From NCBI GenBank assembly GCA_934047225.1, contig OW203993.1, positions 27,790,069-27,854,068 on the forward strand: a stretch of 64,000 nt of DNA. Direction: 5' to 3'. A program made the translations under genes and the position numbers. The notes under the pieces are model-generated. The model ran no database searches, was not told the origin of the DNA, and was given only the letters and a program-made list of their open reading frames with translations. The stretch comes from Ypsolopha sequella (taxonomy: Eukaryota; Arthropoda; Insecta; Lepidoptera; Ypsolophidae). Positions 54,086-64,000 of this stretch are shown piece after piece (positions within the stretch are counted from its first letter, which is position 1; each line of letters opens with the position of its first letter).

Positions 54086-54668
54086 AAACTCGTCATCATC
54101 ATCTTCTTCAGAGTAATAAATATCGTCTTGTACACTGTCTTCATTATCTGAAACTTCTGCAATGTCATTAAAGCCTTCAGGCACATAGCCCTTCTAGCCA
54201 AATTGGCTGATATTTTGCATCTTTTATTTGCCATCCGTTGCTTTCTGGCGAGGTATTTAAAGGATATGCTATTTCGGCTATGTTCCATAATTAACATACA
54301 GAATTACATCTTTTTAATTTTTGCAAAAAAGCGTTTTTTGTTGGTGGGTATAAGCAAGGGACTGAAGTCTTGATGTTTTTAAAGATATTTTGCCCTTCTT
54401 TGGGCTCATTAGCACTTAAAAACTTTTTTGTTCGAGTCATATTAATATCATTGCCTCTTTCTCCATACATTGAGCAAGTAATTTTTTCCAGAATCTTATT
54501 AGATTCTGTAGAGATCGTCTCGTTGCTCTCAAATTTTTCAAAAGCACTCAATTTCAAGCAATTTTTGGTAAATGATTGGAAACGGTTACATGAAACAAAT
54601 GAAATAAGAGTGTTCAAGTCAAGACGATATATTTATTACTCTGAAGAAGATGACGATGATGAGTTTTA
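54086..54668. repeat. Diverged inverted repeat over an orphan ORF remnant
   Basis: The ~42-bp arms at 54086-54127 and 54627-54668 both contain, in opposite orientation, ATTTATTACTCTGAAGAAGA then TGACGATGATGAGTTTT. They encode an acidic C-terminus IYYSEEDDDDEF on either strand. Minus strand 54617-54291 holds SNKILEKITCSMYG and CLYPPTKNAFLQKLKRC, reminiscent of the LPPC-K...L-Q module in a repeated insect protein family. Probably two opposite partial copies of one element. Confidence 0.5.
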
Positions 54669-54669
54669 A

Positions 54670-56184
54670 ATAAATATAATGCCATTTTTGTTGGTTTTTT
54701 GACGAATTTTCAAGCTGATTAAAGTTTCTAATAAAAACAATGTGTTTTTCAAATACATGAAAATTTCCGACATATACTAACAATGAAACCACTTTTGCAC
54801 GGGGCCAACCTCCGGTTTTGGCATTAAATCACGTGCCTCACCACATGAGTTCCTTAATCAAATTTATATTTCTTTGAATTAACGTAAAAAACAATTTATC
54901 TAACTAATTTTATTGCAAATTATATCACAGTAAAGAAGATGTGAAGGCTGAAAAACAAAAATCAGAATAATTGAATTTTTGGCCAAATTTCTATTATATT
55001 CTATTAAAAGTACAAAACTAAATACCAGAAATGAGTTCTACATCATCAGTTTATAAGTGCCCATTGAATTGTCATGATATAAATTGAGATGAAAGAACGG
55101 ATATACAATATTCATTCCTTTCTCATAGCATAGAGTGTCGTCGTCATTGGTGCCGCCGTTATTTTTTTTCAACATGTTGATGTACAACAAGATGATTACA
55201 ATTTATATTTTTTAGGATTGGCATTAAATAAGCATCATCTGAGTATTTTTTTTATTGCTTTTCATATGGCTACAAAAAGTTATGTACCTTGGAAGAAAAA
55301 ATATATGGGTGACATTTTGACTTTTTTGTCAATTTCTCGAAAAATTTCTTAGGAAACTATACAAATGAATACCAGAAATGAAATGCCAATGCTCGTTATT
55401 TGTGCTTTTTTTAGAAATTTTAAAAATGAAGCGCACAAACAAAACTTATCATAATTGATAGAGGGTGTCAACACAAACAAAAGTTGCTATGAAGGCTCTG
55501 CACCAATATGTAACCATTTGTAGATATCTGCAATAATAGTTTTGAGATTTCAAACCACCCGCGGAGCCTCCCCAAGGTTTTTATTACTACTTAAATATTT
55601 TTAATGACTTATTTTTGTTTTTTATGTCAAAGCAATAATATTACATAGAATACAACACCAAAAATAAAGGTTTTAGTAATTGTAACCAATGCGCGCGCGC
55701 CCGCGTCGTCATCAGATAAGCGCTTCTTTTGTTATAACTGATACAAAAGTATCAATAGTGTCGACACCTGCTAAATGGCGAGCGGGGGGTGTGGTGCGGC
55801 ACGCAGGCAGGTGTGCTCCGCGCCCTCGCTCCTATAACGTCAACCTGACACCGTAAAACGGCTATTGCGTCGCCTCTTGCGGCTATCTTCAGAGGCGACT
55901 AAAAGTTTGGCGCGCACTGTAACTCATTTTGTCAACCAATCACATCATGCCAATTCGTACAGCTTTTGTTAGATACTTATCACTCTTCGTTCTGCTTTTG
56001 TGTGGTTCGCATGCGTATGTCTATTATTTGGTACCTTGGATGGGGAAGGCATCAAGAAATTCTATGCCCACCGGCTCCTTTCTTAGACACCATTATTCGA
56101 CATGATGAGGAAAATGAAGTTTATGACGAGGCAAGTGACGATGAATTAAATATAATATTATTATAATATCTTGATCTAGGTAAT
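54670..56184. other. No assigned gene
   Basis: AT-rich until 55560; then a CpG-rich block (55690-55900, CGCGCGCGCCCGCGTCGTCA) that could be a promoter. A 66-codon frame at 55966-56166 ends in acidic YDEASDDELNIILL; its tail resembles the acidic end at 54660 in style only. Confidence 0.4.
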
Positions 56185-57315
56185 ATGGTTTTACTGTTCT
56201 TCGAGCACCTGACTGATACAAAGGATTTTCCTATACACCCGGATGAAGTTGCCAAGTACCTTCAAAACCTTACAAACTGTATAAACGTCAATAAATCATT
56301 TGCAAAACAGATCAGAAGAAAACTCGTCAACTACATCAGAGGTCTCCAACCCAGAGACGAGTTCAGTTCTCCTTTCACTGACCGAGAGCAGACAGTGGCA
56401 CTCAGTAACGTAAGGTATGGCAAAGCGGCGGGTTTTGATGATATCTACCCGGAATCCTTATTTACCGAGATAAAAAAGGTAGACGAGGGTTACTAAGTTT
56501 CTTTAAAAACATCCTTGAAACAAGTACGCTCCCTAAAATATTTCTTGAAGCATAAGTAGTAGCCATTCTCAAGCCCGGGAAATGCGCCAGTGTGGTATCA
56601 AAGCGCAAATATAGTGGATGTCCAACTGAACAGAGTAACGAGAATTGTATCAGGTACCCTCAAGTCATCTCCGATTCCATGGCTTCCGGTGCTATCTCAC
56701 ATAGCCCCACCTCGGTTCAAAAGAGAGAGCAAGCAACTGCTAGCGAGTGGACAAAAGCATTCAACGAGGCTCTGCACAAAATGCCTATAAGACAAACTCT
56801 CGACCAGATACCACCTCATCGACTTCCTTCCCGCAAACCGATCTGGACTGACGATAAGATCAAACAATAAATCGACATCCAGACTGAGTGGCGGGCAAAA
56901 TGGCGAGAAGAAAAAGGTTCACAGGCTAACATAATATCTGTTACCCCCTCTATATCTGTTACCATAATCCCCTCTGCCACACAGCCAGCCTTAGAGAGCA
57001 CGTAGTAAGTTGTAGACTACGTTGAACAGAATGCGTACTGGCGTGGCAAGGTGCAACTACAACCAGCACTAATGGGATATCGCTGACTCACTCACCTCGC
57101 TGCGACTGTGGAGCCTCAGAACAGACTATCCATCACATCGTAGAGGAGTGCCCCATCAGAAAGTTTTCTGGTGGGCTGGAGCAGCTACACCAACTAACAC
57201 CTGACGCGAAAACATAGTTATTAAACCTAGACCTAGAATTATAGTTTAGAATATTTTATTTTATGATCTTCATTCTTTAGGAATCATTGTGCTAAGACAA
57301 ATAAATGATAAAGGA
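56185..57315 (+). pseudogene. Internally deleted LINE (Jockey/R1-like)
   Basis: 56185-56496 carries the start of the RT region: DREQTVALSNVRYGKAAGFD DIYPESL, then FLEA and ILKPGK near 56570. It jumps at about 56585 to a late part, NIVDVQLNRVTRIVSGTLKS with PWLPVLSHIAPPRFKRE, so the catalytic RT core is deleted. Further on, CDCGASEQTIHHIVEECPIR (57100-57160) is the C-terminal CCHC-like finger. The 3' end with AAATAAATGATAAAGG lies near 57310. Multiple stops. Confidence 0.7.
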
Positions 57316-57600
57316 TTATGATTGTGGTTTTAATATTTAACAATCCCTATAGTAATGTTTTATCCTTTACAACAAAGCAAAGTAAGATGCCCAAGGATGA
57401 TGCTAAATAATTAATAGCACTTGCGTAGGGTTCACAACTATTTATTTATAATTTTATAACTAAGACATCTGTCTGACAACACCAGCGCTGAATACCAAGG
57501 GGCGAGGGGGAACAACGTTGCCATATAATAGAATATATATTACCACAAAGGCGCAATGTTGCCACACTTTCCCCTGTTACAATTTAAAACAATGAAGTTG
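57316..57600. other. No gene seen
   Basis: AT-rich boundary between a plus-strand LINE and a minus-strand gypsy remnant. Confidence 0.4.
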
Positions 57601-59505
57601 TTTTTTTTTTATTTTCTTACTTAAACTAACTTAATTAAACTTATCCTAAACAATATTTCTATTCAGATCTACAGGTTCTGATTAATTGTTTTGCATGCCT
57701 CTGGCCATTTAACTGATTCCAGTTCAAAGTGACGGCCAAATAAGTATTCACTAAATTTGTTAATACCAAATACGAGTATGATAGCCCTTCTTTCTCTAAA
57801 ACTGTTTTTTTTTTTAATTTTTTTTTAGGCTTCATTTAATAATTTACTACCAAATGCAATTGGTTTTAGTACACCAGTTTTATCCCTATGTGGCAGAACA
57901 CAAGCTACTCCAATTTCAGATGCATCACATGTTAATATTAATTAACTGTCAAATCAGGGTTCAAATTTGCACAAGTACCTGCATTTTCTAAAGCAGACTT
58001 AATTTCAATGAGACATTAATTACACTCTGCTGTCCATTCAAAGCTTTTTACTTTTAGACAATTGTTAATTGTAATTGTTAAATGTAAATTGCATTAATGA
58101 CATGTTTTGTAAGAATCTACCATAATAGTTAACTTGTCCGAGGAAAGACCGCAGCATTTTAATATTTTTAGGTACCGGTAATGAAATAATTGTTCTAATT
58201 TTATCTTAAGAATTTTAACCCCTGATTTGCTCACATTAAATCTGAATACAGTCAAGTTATCTATCACCAAAGAATTTACATTTATCAAATTTTATCTTTA
58301 AACCTGAATCATTAAGTTTACATAACACTTGTTTTAGTTTTGCTATAGATTCAACTTTGTCTATTGGCTATTATATATATATTGTCAATGATAAATTTCT
58401 AAATATTTATTGATGGTCACTTTGAAGTCTCCACAAAGACGGACAGACCCATCTTTTTTTATTATTGGTACAACTGGGGTACCCCAAGAGCTATATTCAA
58501 CAGGCACCATACGCCCACTTTCCACGAAACGTTTAATTTCATTACTGACCTTATCTTTCAATGAGAAAAGGACTGTGCGAGCTGGCAAAAACTTTGGCTC
58601 AGCATCCCTTTTAAGTTTTAATTTTATTTCTCCACCTTTAAAGTTACCCCAGCCTGCAGTGAACAAAGGTTTGTACTCTTCTTTAAGATTGTTTATCAAA
58701 TAATTTGTTGCTACTGTATTTACTTGATTAATATTTTGTTCAAGTTTCAGTGGCCACAGGTTCAGAGATTTTAACCAATCTTTACCTACTACACAAGGTA
58801 ATCCATCTTTTACTACAAATAATTTTAGGTTATTGTGTTCAAATAGGCTCGATAATGCCCAAAGGTGTCGAAACTGATTGGTCAAAATTCCTGAACAGCA
58901 TTTTACATGGTTTTAATTTATTTTGTTTAAAAAGTTCAAACATTTTAGAGTAATTTAAAGTAGACACATCGGCCCCGGTATCAATTTCAAATTTGCAAAT
59001 TTTATTGTTGATACATACCTCCAAGTACATTGGGTCAATTTTATTGCTTCTACTAATTGTATAGATTTGGTACTTATCCGAGTACTCTTTGTGTTCCGCA
59101 TCGACAGAAAAATCACTTTCATTAGTTGGTTCTTGCAGTTCAAGATTCTTTGTTGAAGCAAACGGCTTCTTATTTCTGCACATTTTAAAGATGTGACCAC
59201 GTTGTCCACATTCACTACAAAATTTTTCCTTCAAGCTGCAATAATTTTTCAAATGGCCTGCCTTGCCGCAACAAATACAAATTTTTGCCTTTTCATTGTT
59301 ATTGTTTTTCCAACTTTTCCACTGATTACCTGCTCTGGTTCTATCATTCGCTCTGACTGTCTTTGTTTCAAATACTTGAGGTTTATTCTTCCAAGCCATT
59401 TCCATGAGCTTAGCTATTTGTACCATTTCATTCAAAGGCTTTTCACTAATTTTCAATAGTTCTAATCTTAAAAGGTTGTCTTCGACACCATCTATTACTT
59501 TTTCT
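57601..59505 (-). pseudogene. Ty3/gypsy gag-pol remnant
   Basis: Minus strand: gag end and knuckles CICCGKAGHLKNYC and CSECGQRGHIFKMC (59290-59170), protease CKFEIDTGADVSTLN (~58980), then a frameshift near 58860. RT start follows: LPARTVLFSLKDKVSNEI, YSSWGTPVVPIIKKDGSVRL, CGDFKVTIN (58440). From 58385 it is decayed: RT thumb pieces (CKLNDSGLKIKFDKC) and RNase H LILTCDASEIGVACVLP (~57930). The catalytic YxDD region appears deleted. No LTR or integrase. Confidence 0.8.
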
Positions 59506-59541
59506 TTATTTATTTATTTTATTATATTTTATGATATTTAT

Positions 59542-60770
59542 TTACCATAACATCATTATTGGTTTTACAATAACTTCTATATCATTTACAGTGATTATAG
59601 TATGTGACAGAGATGCAATTTGATCTTTTATTTTGTTAACTTCTGTCGTGATAACATGGACAGTTTCTTTTGAAAACATAAATTTTATAGGCTGACAGTA
59701 CTTTGTTGATGATGGCGAAGGGTTTTGCCATACTATGATTTTGTTTAAACCGCTTAATGTTGACATGTTAATTGGTACCATAGAAATGCTGAATAAACTT
59801 TCGTCACTAATGTGTTCATCGGTAAACTTTTGTTTGTATCTTGTTTGTTCAGCTCCACCGCAGCCCCACTTCACTAGTAATTCCAGACTAGTAAGATCTG
59901 GCAGTCTTCAGGACTTCTTCTTGGACCTTGCACAATCTAGTTATGGTATGGTCCATAAGAGACTGCAGATTTATTTCAGCATACATTTCCTTGACTGTGA
60001 TTTCTGAGGGATAGCACAACTTTTTTGCCTCTCTAACTTTATAATAAGCTGGGTACAAATTACTTTTCACTTGTATTGCCTTCTGGCGTATAATTTCATA
60101 TTGATGTACTGACAGGTTCGCATCAATTATTATGGCCACAGCTTCATCAGTCGAAAAACCTGAAACGATTTAGGACTTTTGTATATCATTCTAGCCTTCT
60201 TTATAGTGGTACCTCGTTTTGGTGAAGATTGACATAGCTCTTTGATAATTGCGGCCGAATCCTTATTTCTTGCTTTGCGAAGCTGTACTTCAGTCACCAT
60301 CGCCAGCTCATCCATGCTACTTGACTCCAGTAGTTGTTGAATTCGTCGTCGTTCCGTCTTAACACACGAAGTAGCGAAGTCTCCTAATTTTCAACCAACT
60401 CGAAGCGGAGACAATGAAACAGGGAGTGTCTTGTTAAGATAAGGTAGTTTAATTATACCTTCTAACCAAGATGCATTGGCATTTAAAAATCGGTCCCTGT
60501 GTCTTCCCGATTTTTCCCATTTCAGTTGTGTACTCTGACAATAAGTTCTAATAACGACTTTTAATTTGCGTAAGCTATCATTAAAAATAGAAGTGTCACC
60601 ATGTTCTTGTAATATGTGATGCAGTAAAGCATCGGGTTTCAACCGTCTTGCGTTCGCAAACCAAACGTCAAAAAAAACACGACGCGAAATATGCGTCGTC
60701 ATCTGAAAGATAAGAAAAAAGTGTATGAGCGTCGCAAACTTTCGCAAGAAACTAAACATGATTTGTGTAG
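59542..60770 (-). pseudogene. N-terminal half of an arthropod orphan family
   Basis: Four pieces in order: 60759-60400 (VFFDVWFANARRLKPDAL, HRDRFLNANASWLEG), 60315-60130 (SSMDELAMVTEVQLRKARNK DSAAII), 60139-59888 (HQYEIIRQKAIQVKSN, LYPAYYKVREAKKLCYPSEI, MYAEINLQSLMDHTITRLC) and 59874-59542 (KWGCGGAEQTRYKQKF, SDESLFSISMVP, IVWQNPSPSSTKYCQPI). This order matches a large, highly repeated insect protein family of unknown function; its C-terminus is represented at 32350-32770. Small shifts lie between pieces. Truncated at 59530 by gypsy sequence. Confidence 0.55.
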
Positions 60771-61137
60771 TCTATGAGTAGTCGTTAAATGGAAATAAAA
60801 CAATAGGACAATATAATACAATATATTTTACTAAAACTCTAGATTTTACTAGCTTTCATGCTTTTTCAAATTGAAAAATGGCTCTATCGATTCAGTTGAT
60901 CCTTGTAGACAAATTTATTAATACATCAAAACAAAAACACATATAAACTTACCTTAAGACTCCGAAGAAAACAATAAAACACAATTTAACCACTATCGCA
61001 CACAGCACGGTCGTATTTATCGAGCAAACTCAGACGAATGAGCACGCAGCCGCATGATGCGCGGCAAACTTCACTCAGGTAGTTGGCCGTTCGGACCTTT
61101 TTGCTATTGGCTGACGCGGCTCATGGGAAAACCATGA
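60771..61137. other. Possible upstream region of the orphan gene
   Basis: Contains a GC-richer block (61015-61095: CGCAGCCGCATGATGCGCGG) upstream of the minus-strand orphan frames. No promoter element is certain. Confidence 0.3.
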
Positions 61138-61410
61138 ATGAGATCTCGTAATATGGTTATCGTAATTTTACAAATAACAACATTTCACTCTCGTAAAACC
61201 AGCAGGATTGCAACGAATGAAGATATTATCTATAATTTGTTGATATCATCTGACCCTCACCTCTCTAGCTTTAGACCTAAGATAAATTATATTCGCAGCC
61301 AACCTCTTTTAGGTGAAACAAAATTGTTATTGGCATTAACTTCTAGTGTAGATAAGGAAAATTTAGAACTTGTAGATGTTGGAAACGTGTCTTACTCTGA
61401 CATTGATTAG
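61138..61410 (+). CDS. Unrecognised C-terminal-like ORF
   Basis: 90 codons, ending DVGNVSYSDID. The middle reads EDIIYNLLISSDPHLSSFRP then LLGETKLLLALTSS. It looks like the end of a larger transposon protein with an acidic tail, but I cannot name the family. Confidence 0.3.
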   Translation: MRSRNMVIVILQITTFHSRKTSRIATNEDIIYNLLISSDPHLSSFRPKINYIRSQPLLGETKLLLALTSSVDKENLELVDVGNVSYSDID

Positions 61411-61789
61411 TTTCACTTAACTAAATAATACAATTACTCCTAAGAATATCCTTTGTTAATAATTTATACGATAAGAGTGGTGTTTCTTTGCTGCCTTCTT
61501 CACCACTAAGATTCGCTAGTGAAGGTACTTTATGTAAATAAATTCAAGTTGTACTTTGTATTGAATAAAAGCCTTTAATCTTATATCTATTATAAATAAT
61601 CAATCATCAATATTGGGTATTCGGCGAGTAGGTCTTCTATTATATGTTTTGGTAGGAAAACCAATTTCCTTATTTGTTGTAACCCGTCTCTCTGTTAAAG
61701 GAAAATAATGCATGAATGTATGGTGTAAGTACCTGATTGTTACTGTACTTAGAAATATTCATATTTTTTTCTGAATTAAAATTGTTTTT
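61411..61789. other. No gene seen
   Basis: AT-rich sequence with AATAAA near 61565; could be the 3' UTR of the ORF ending at 61410. Confidence 0.35.
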
Positions 61790-62500
61790 GATTTATATAA
61801 AAACGGCTCACCTTAATACGTGTTATGATTGGGAAAGCCGACCAGTTTCAGCAGATTTAGACTGCCTTCATCTGGGCGAGTAAAGACGTTTACGCGACGA
61901 CGTTATGCCTCACATTGCGGGCTGCGGCTCGCAGGGCTCGGGATGACATCGATGCAGATGGTATTGGTGGTCGGACCGGTAGGGCGTCCGCACATTTAGT
62001 TACTTCCGGGCTTGCGTTATTAATTACCGGAGTGACACCAAACAACGATAAACACGCGAAACTTATAGTATCTACGTCACTTTCAGTAAAGTCTGTGAGT
62101 GATCCGGTAACTGTTTTTAGCACAGGTTTCCACACCGCGGGCAAAGCCCAACCACTGTCTCTATTGAAATTCGGACGTCGGCTTATTTCTATGGATTCGC
62201 GAATTTTACGTGGCACAAATAACTTTTCACGAACTAACACTTTCGCTTTATCGAATCTCATAAAATGTGTAGTATCCGAATTTACGACATGGTCTGCAAC
62301 GGCGGATCCGTTGCAATCGAGTTTTCTCATGCATCTAATGTGTTCCATCAGTCTGGTTGACACGTTCCGTCTCGTCTCACCGATGTAACTCTTTCCATAG
62401 TCACATGGGATGGAATAAACACCGGGGGTATTTAGTGGCTCTTTGTCCTTCGGTGAACGCAGTAACTGCCTTAATCTGGTGAGCCGTTTTTATATAAATC
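61790..62500 (-). mobile_element. Penelope-like element fragment between inverted repeats
   Basis: GATTTATATAAAAACGGCTC-ACC (61790-61812) is repeated exactly in inverted orientation at 62478-62500 (23 of 23). Between them lies the C-terminal GIY-YIG endonuclease of a Penelope-like element on the minus strand. Inverted flanking copies are a known feature of Penelope insertions. Confidence 0.8.
61890..62475 (-). pseudogene. Penelope-like GIY-YIG endonuclease domain
   Basis: From about 62475: PLNTPGVYSIPCDYGKSYIG then ETRRNVSTRLMEHIRC, ADHVVNSDTTHFMRFDKAKV, LFVPRKIRESIEISRRPNFN, RDSGWALPAVWKPVL, stop at 61890. GVYSIPC and YIGET are the GIY and YIG blocks, with the downstream RxxEH Arg, catalytic Glu (RESIEI) and Asn (NFNRD). 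The RT part upstream is missing. The frame is open from 62363, with the first part in another frame. Confidence 0.8.
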
Positions 62501-62944
62501 ATGAATTATCCTCAAGTCTCATTTAATTCTAAAAAATTGTTTTATGTTTATCTCACCTTCTTCGGATCTTTCATCTCAATTATTGTCATTAAATGGCAAA
62601 CTCGTATAATGGCCATTTGATAGAGTGTGCAAGGTTTATCCCAATATATGCTAGAAATCATTCTCTTCTATAATTTGGATTTACTAGCTCAAATACACCT
62701 CAAACAAGTGACAAAAAATTACAATCTCTGTAGTTTAGCCTTTGACTTAAAAGCTACCGGACCATTTACTGTCAAACAAAAAAACATTGTGATCGAACCG
62801 TCATCTTATTCAAATTTCTGACATCTTGGCAGATGGCCAGGATGCAATGAGGTTCATCACAAACCTGTGGCAAACTAATTTAAAACTTATTCCACCTGAT
62901 ACAACATAATTCCTAAATATGTATTTTTCATTTGGTCATATCTA
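62501..62944. other. No assigned gene
   Basis: A 64-codon plus-strand frame (62627-62821; LLAQIHLKQVTKNYNLCSLA) has no motif I know. The rest is AT-rich. Confidence 0.35.
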
Positions 62945-63232
62945 TCAAACGGGACCATGACTCCAAACAGAGGACTCATCCTTCGGGTTGGCAGTTGAGC
63001 ACTCAGCTTGTGCCCGCGCGAGGTCTTGTTTTTGACTGGATCCGCTATTTCCGGAGGCTGTCGAGACCGGGGATTTTTCCGTGACTTGGGCTTTTGTCAA
63101 AGGTTTGTATGGCGGTGTGGTTTTTATTAAAACATCTCTTCTAAGCGATGTGGAGGTGGAGATGCGAGTTGGGGGCACCCTATCCAATGGTGATATTGGT
63201 TTTGAAGATACATTTTTTGTTCTGTTATCCAT
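62945..63232 (-). CDS. LINE ORF1 N-terminus
   Basis: MDNRTKNVSSKPISPLDRVP starts a Ser/Thr/Pro-rich basic peptide, ending near VWSHGPV, where it is truncated. Composition and position, just downstream of 214-bp tandem units, fit the N-terminus of a Jockey/R1-type gag. No knuckles remain, so the assignment is tentative. Confidence 0.4.
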   Translation of the reverse strand: MDNRTKNVSSKPISPLDRVPPTRISTSTSLRRDVLIKTTPPYKPLTKAQVTEKSPVSTASGNSGSSQKQDLARAQAECSTANPKDESSVWSHGPV

Positions 63233-63439
63233 TTTGCTACTAAACTAACTATACTAACTATAAGCTAAAGCTCTTAATGTTATAATATATAAACAATAAC
63301 GTATAAAGTAAAATTAAATATATAAGTTACTAAGGTCTTCAGTGATGATGTTGTTTTGAGCAAGCTCTGCTGTGCGTGGTGGCAGTATTCACTGGAGTGG
63401 ATTTTCTTGGCCAGAGGGATACACTCTAGGGGTGGGATT

Positions 63440-64000
63440 GGGTTTGGGGGTTGGGGAGGTTTTGAGTGGGGGGAGTGGTTCGTGGGTCGATAAAATGGAG
63501 GGGGAAAATATGAAGTGGAGGAGGGAACACGTTTTTGCTCCTGTAGGCTGACCTGGTTGGAATATCGAAATTCTGGCAGAGCCAAAATGTTCCTTTCGAC
63601 GTCCCGGTGAGTTTGAGTCCAAACTCGGTGGTCCTAGGCCAACAGGATCAAAAATAAAGAGAGGGGGGGTGAGGTAAAATGTTGCGGGGGGAGGGGGGAT
63701 TTTGGTAGATTGATTATACTAATATTAGGTGGGGGTGGGAACACGTTTCAGCTCCTGTAGGCTGACCTGGTTGGGATATCGAATTTCTGGCAGAGCCAAA
63801 ATGTTCCTTTCGACGTCCCGGTGAGTTTGAGTCGAAACTCGGTGGTCCTAGGCCAACAGGATCAAAAATAAAGAGAGGGGGGGTGAGGTAAAAATTTGCG
63901 GGGGGTTGGGGGGGAAGGTTCGTGGGTAAACTATTGAGAAGGGGCCCGAAAATGCCCCTGGGTAAAGAGGTTATGTCCAGTGGGTGGGGGTGGGTTTATG
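63440..64000 (-). repeat. 214-bp tandem G-rich units (possible LINE 5'-UTR monomers)
   Basis: The block CTCCTGTAGGCTGACCTGGT through GACGTCCCGGTGAGTTTGAG and GGTCCTAGGCCAACAGGATC to AAAGAGAGGGGGGGTGAGG occurs at 63538 and again at 63752, with >95% identity by eye. Partial units lie on both sides, and the array continues past the window end. It stands upstream of the minus-strand gag start, as promoter monomers do in some LINEs. Confidence 0.7.

Noticed and set aside
61915..62388. 157-codon plus-strand frame
   Set aside because: Overlaps the GIY-YIG domain on the minus strand, which has recognisable motifs.

Overview
This window is animal nuclear DNA, almost certainly arthropod and most probably lepidopteran. 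The evidence is AT-rich sequence, spliced genes and a dense set of element types common in moths and butterflies: an RTE-type LINE with a GGCCTGTGTCCAGCAGTGGACG tail, a mag-like Ty3/gypsy element with very short LTRs, LINE ORF1 proteins carrying a baculovirus-FP-like domain, a Helitron ending in GCTAG|T, PIF/Harbinger, hAT, mariner, P-like, DIRS and Penelope pieces. I found no single-copy host gene, rRNA or tRNA gene. Family names come from motifs I recognise in the translations, not from searches.

Layout. 0-6.8 kb: a Jockey-type gag remnant, a decayed PIF/Harbinger element with both genes (939-4356), a P-element-like transposase remnant, a LINE 3' end and an IS630/Tc1-like transposase C-terminus. 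6.75-19.79 kb: one ~13 kb candidate DNA transposon with CCCAGSCAGCACA ends, subterminal CTG-nn-TAA repeats, a spliced Tnp2/CACTA-like transposase gene (+) and a spliced DUF4806-like gene (-). Its transposase gene is split by a nearly complete LINE with PHD-finger ORF1 and an intact 955-codon EN-RT ORF2. 19.8-25.4 kb: LINE endonuclease remnant, Helitron helicase C-terminus plus 3' end, LINE gag pieces and a gypsy-type 3' LTR. 26.3-31.3 kb: an intact hAT transposase ORF, a small inverted-repeat element, a LINE gag N-terminus and a broken DD41D mariner.

31.3-43.2 kb: hAT/ZMYM-like remnant, C-terminus of an arthropod orphan family, an FP-domain ORF1, and three copies of a ~1.1 kb LTR (TGTAGC...GCTACA). 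Two copies abut each other; the third is followed by a tRNA-Lys-type primer-binding site overlapping an ATG. An intact mag-like element (1329-codon gag-pol, 120-bp LTRs) sits in a CAACCAACAAAT minisatellite between them. 43.8-45.8 kb: DIRS/PAT-like RNase H and tyrosine recombinase. 45.8-57.3 kb: MITE, Harbinger and LINE fragments, including an RTE LINE (50.98-54.08) interrupted by a 3' LINE fragment. 57.6-60.8 kb: decayed gypsy abutting the N-terminal half of the same orphan family. 61.8-62.5 kb: Penelope GIY-YIG segment between perfect 23-bp inverted repeats. 62.9-64 kb: gag N-terminus preceded by 214-bp tandem units resembling LINE 5'-UTR monomers.

The genes do not form a pathway. They are layers of selfish elements whose nesting gives relative ages: CACTA-like element older than the PHD LINE; RTE older than the LINE inside it; minisatellite older than mag. 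The most intact and probably youngest are the PHD LINE, the mag-like element, the hAT ORF and the TGTAGC LTR family.
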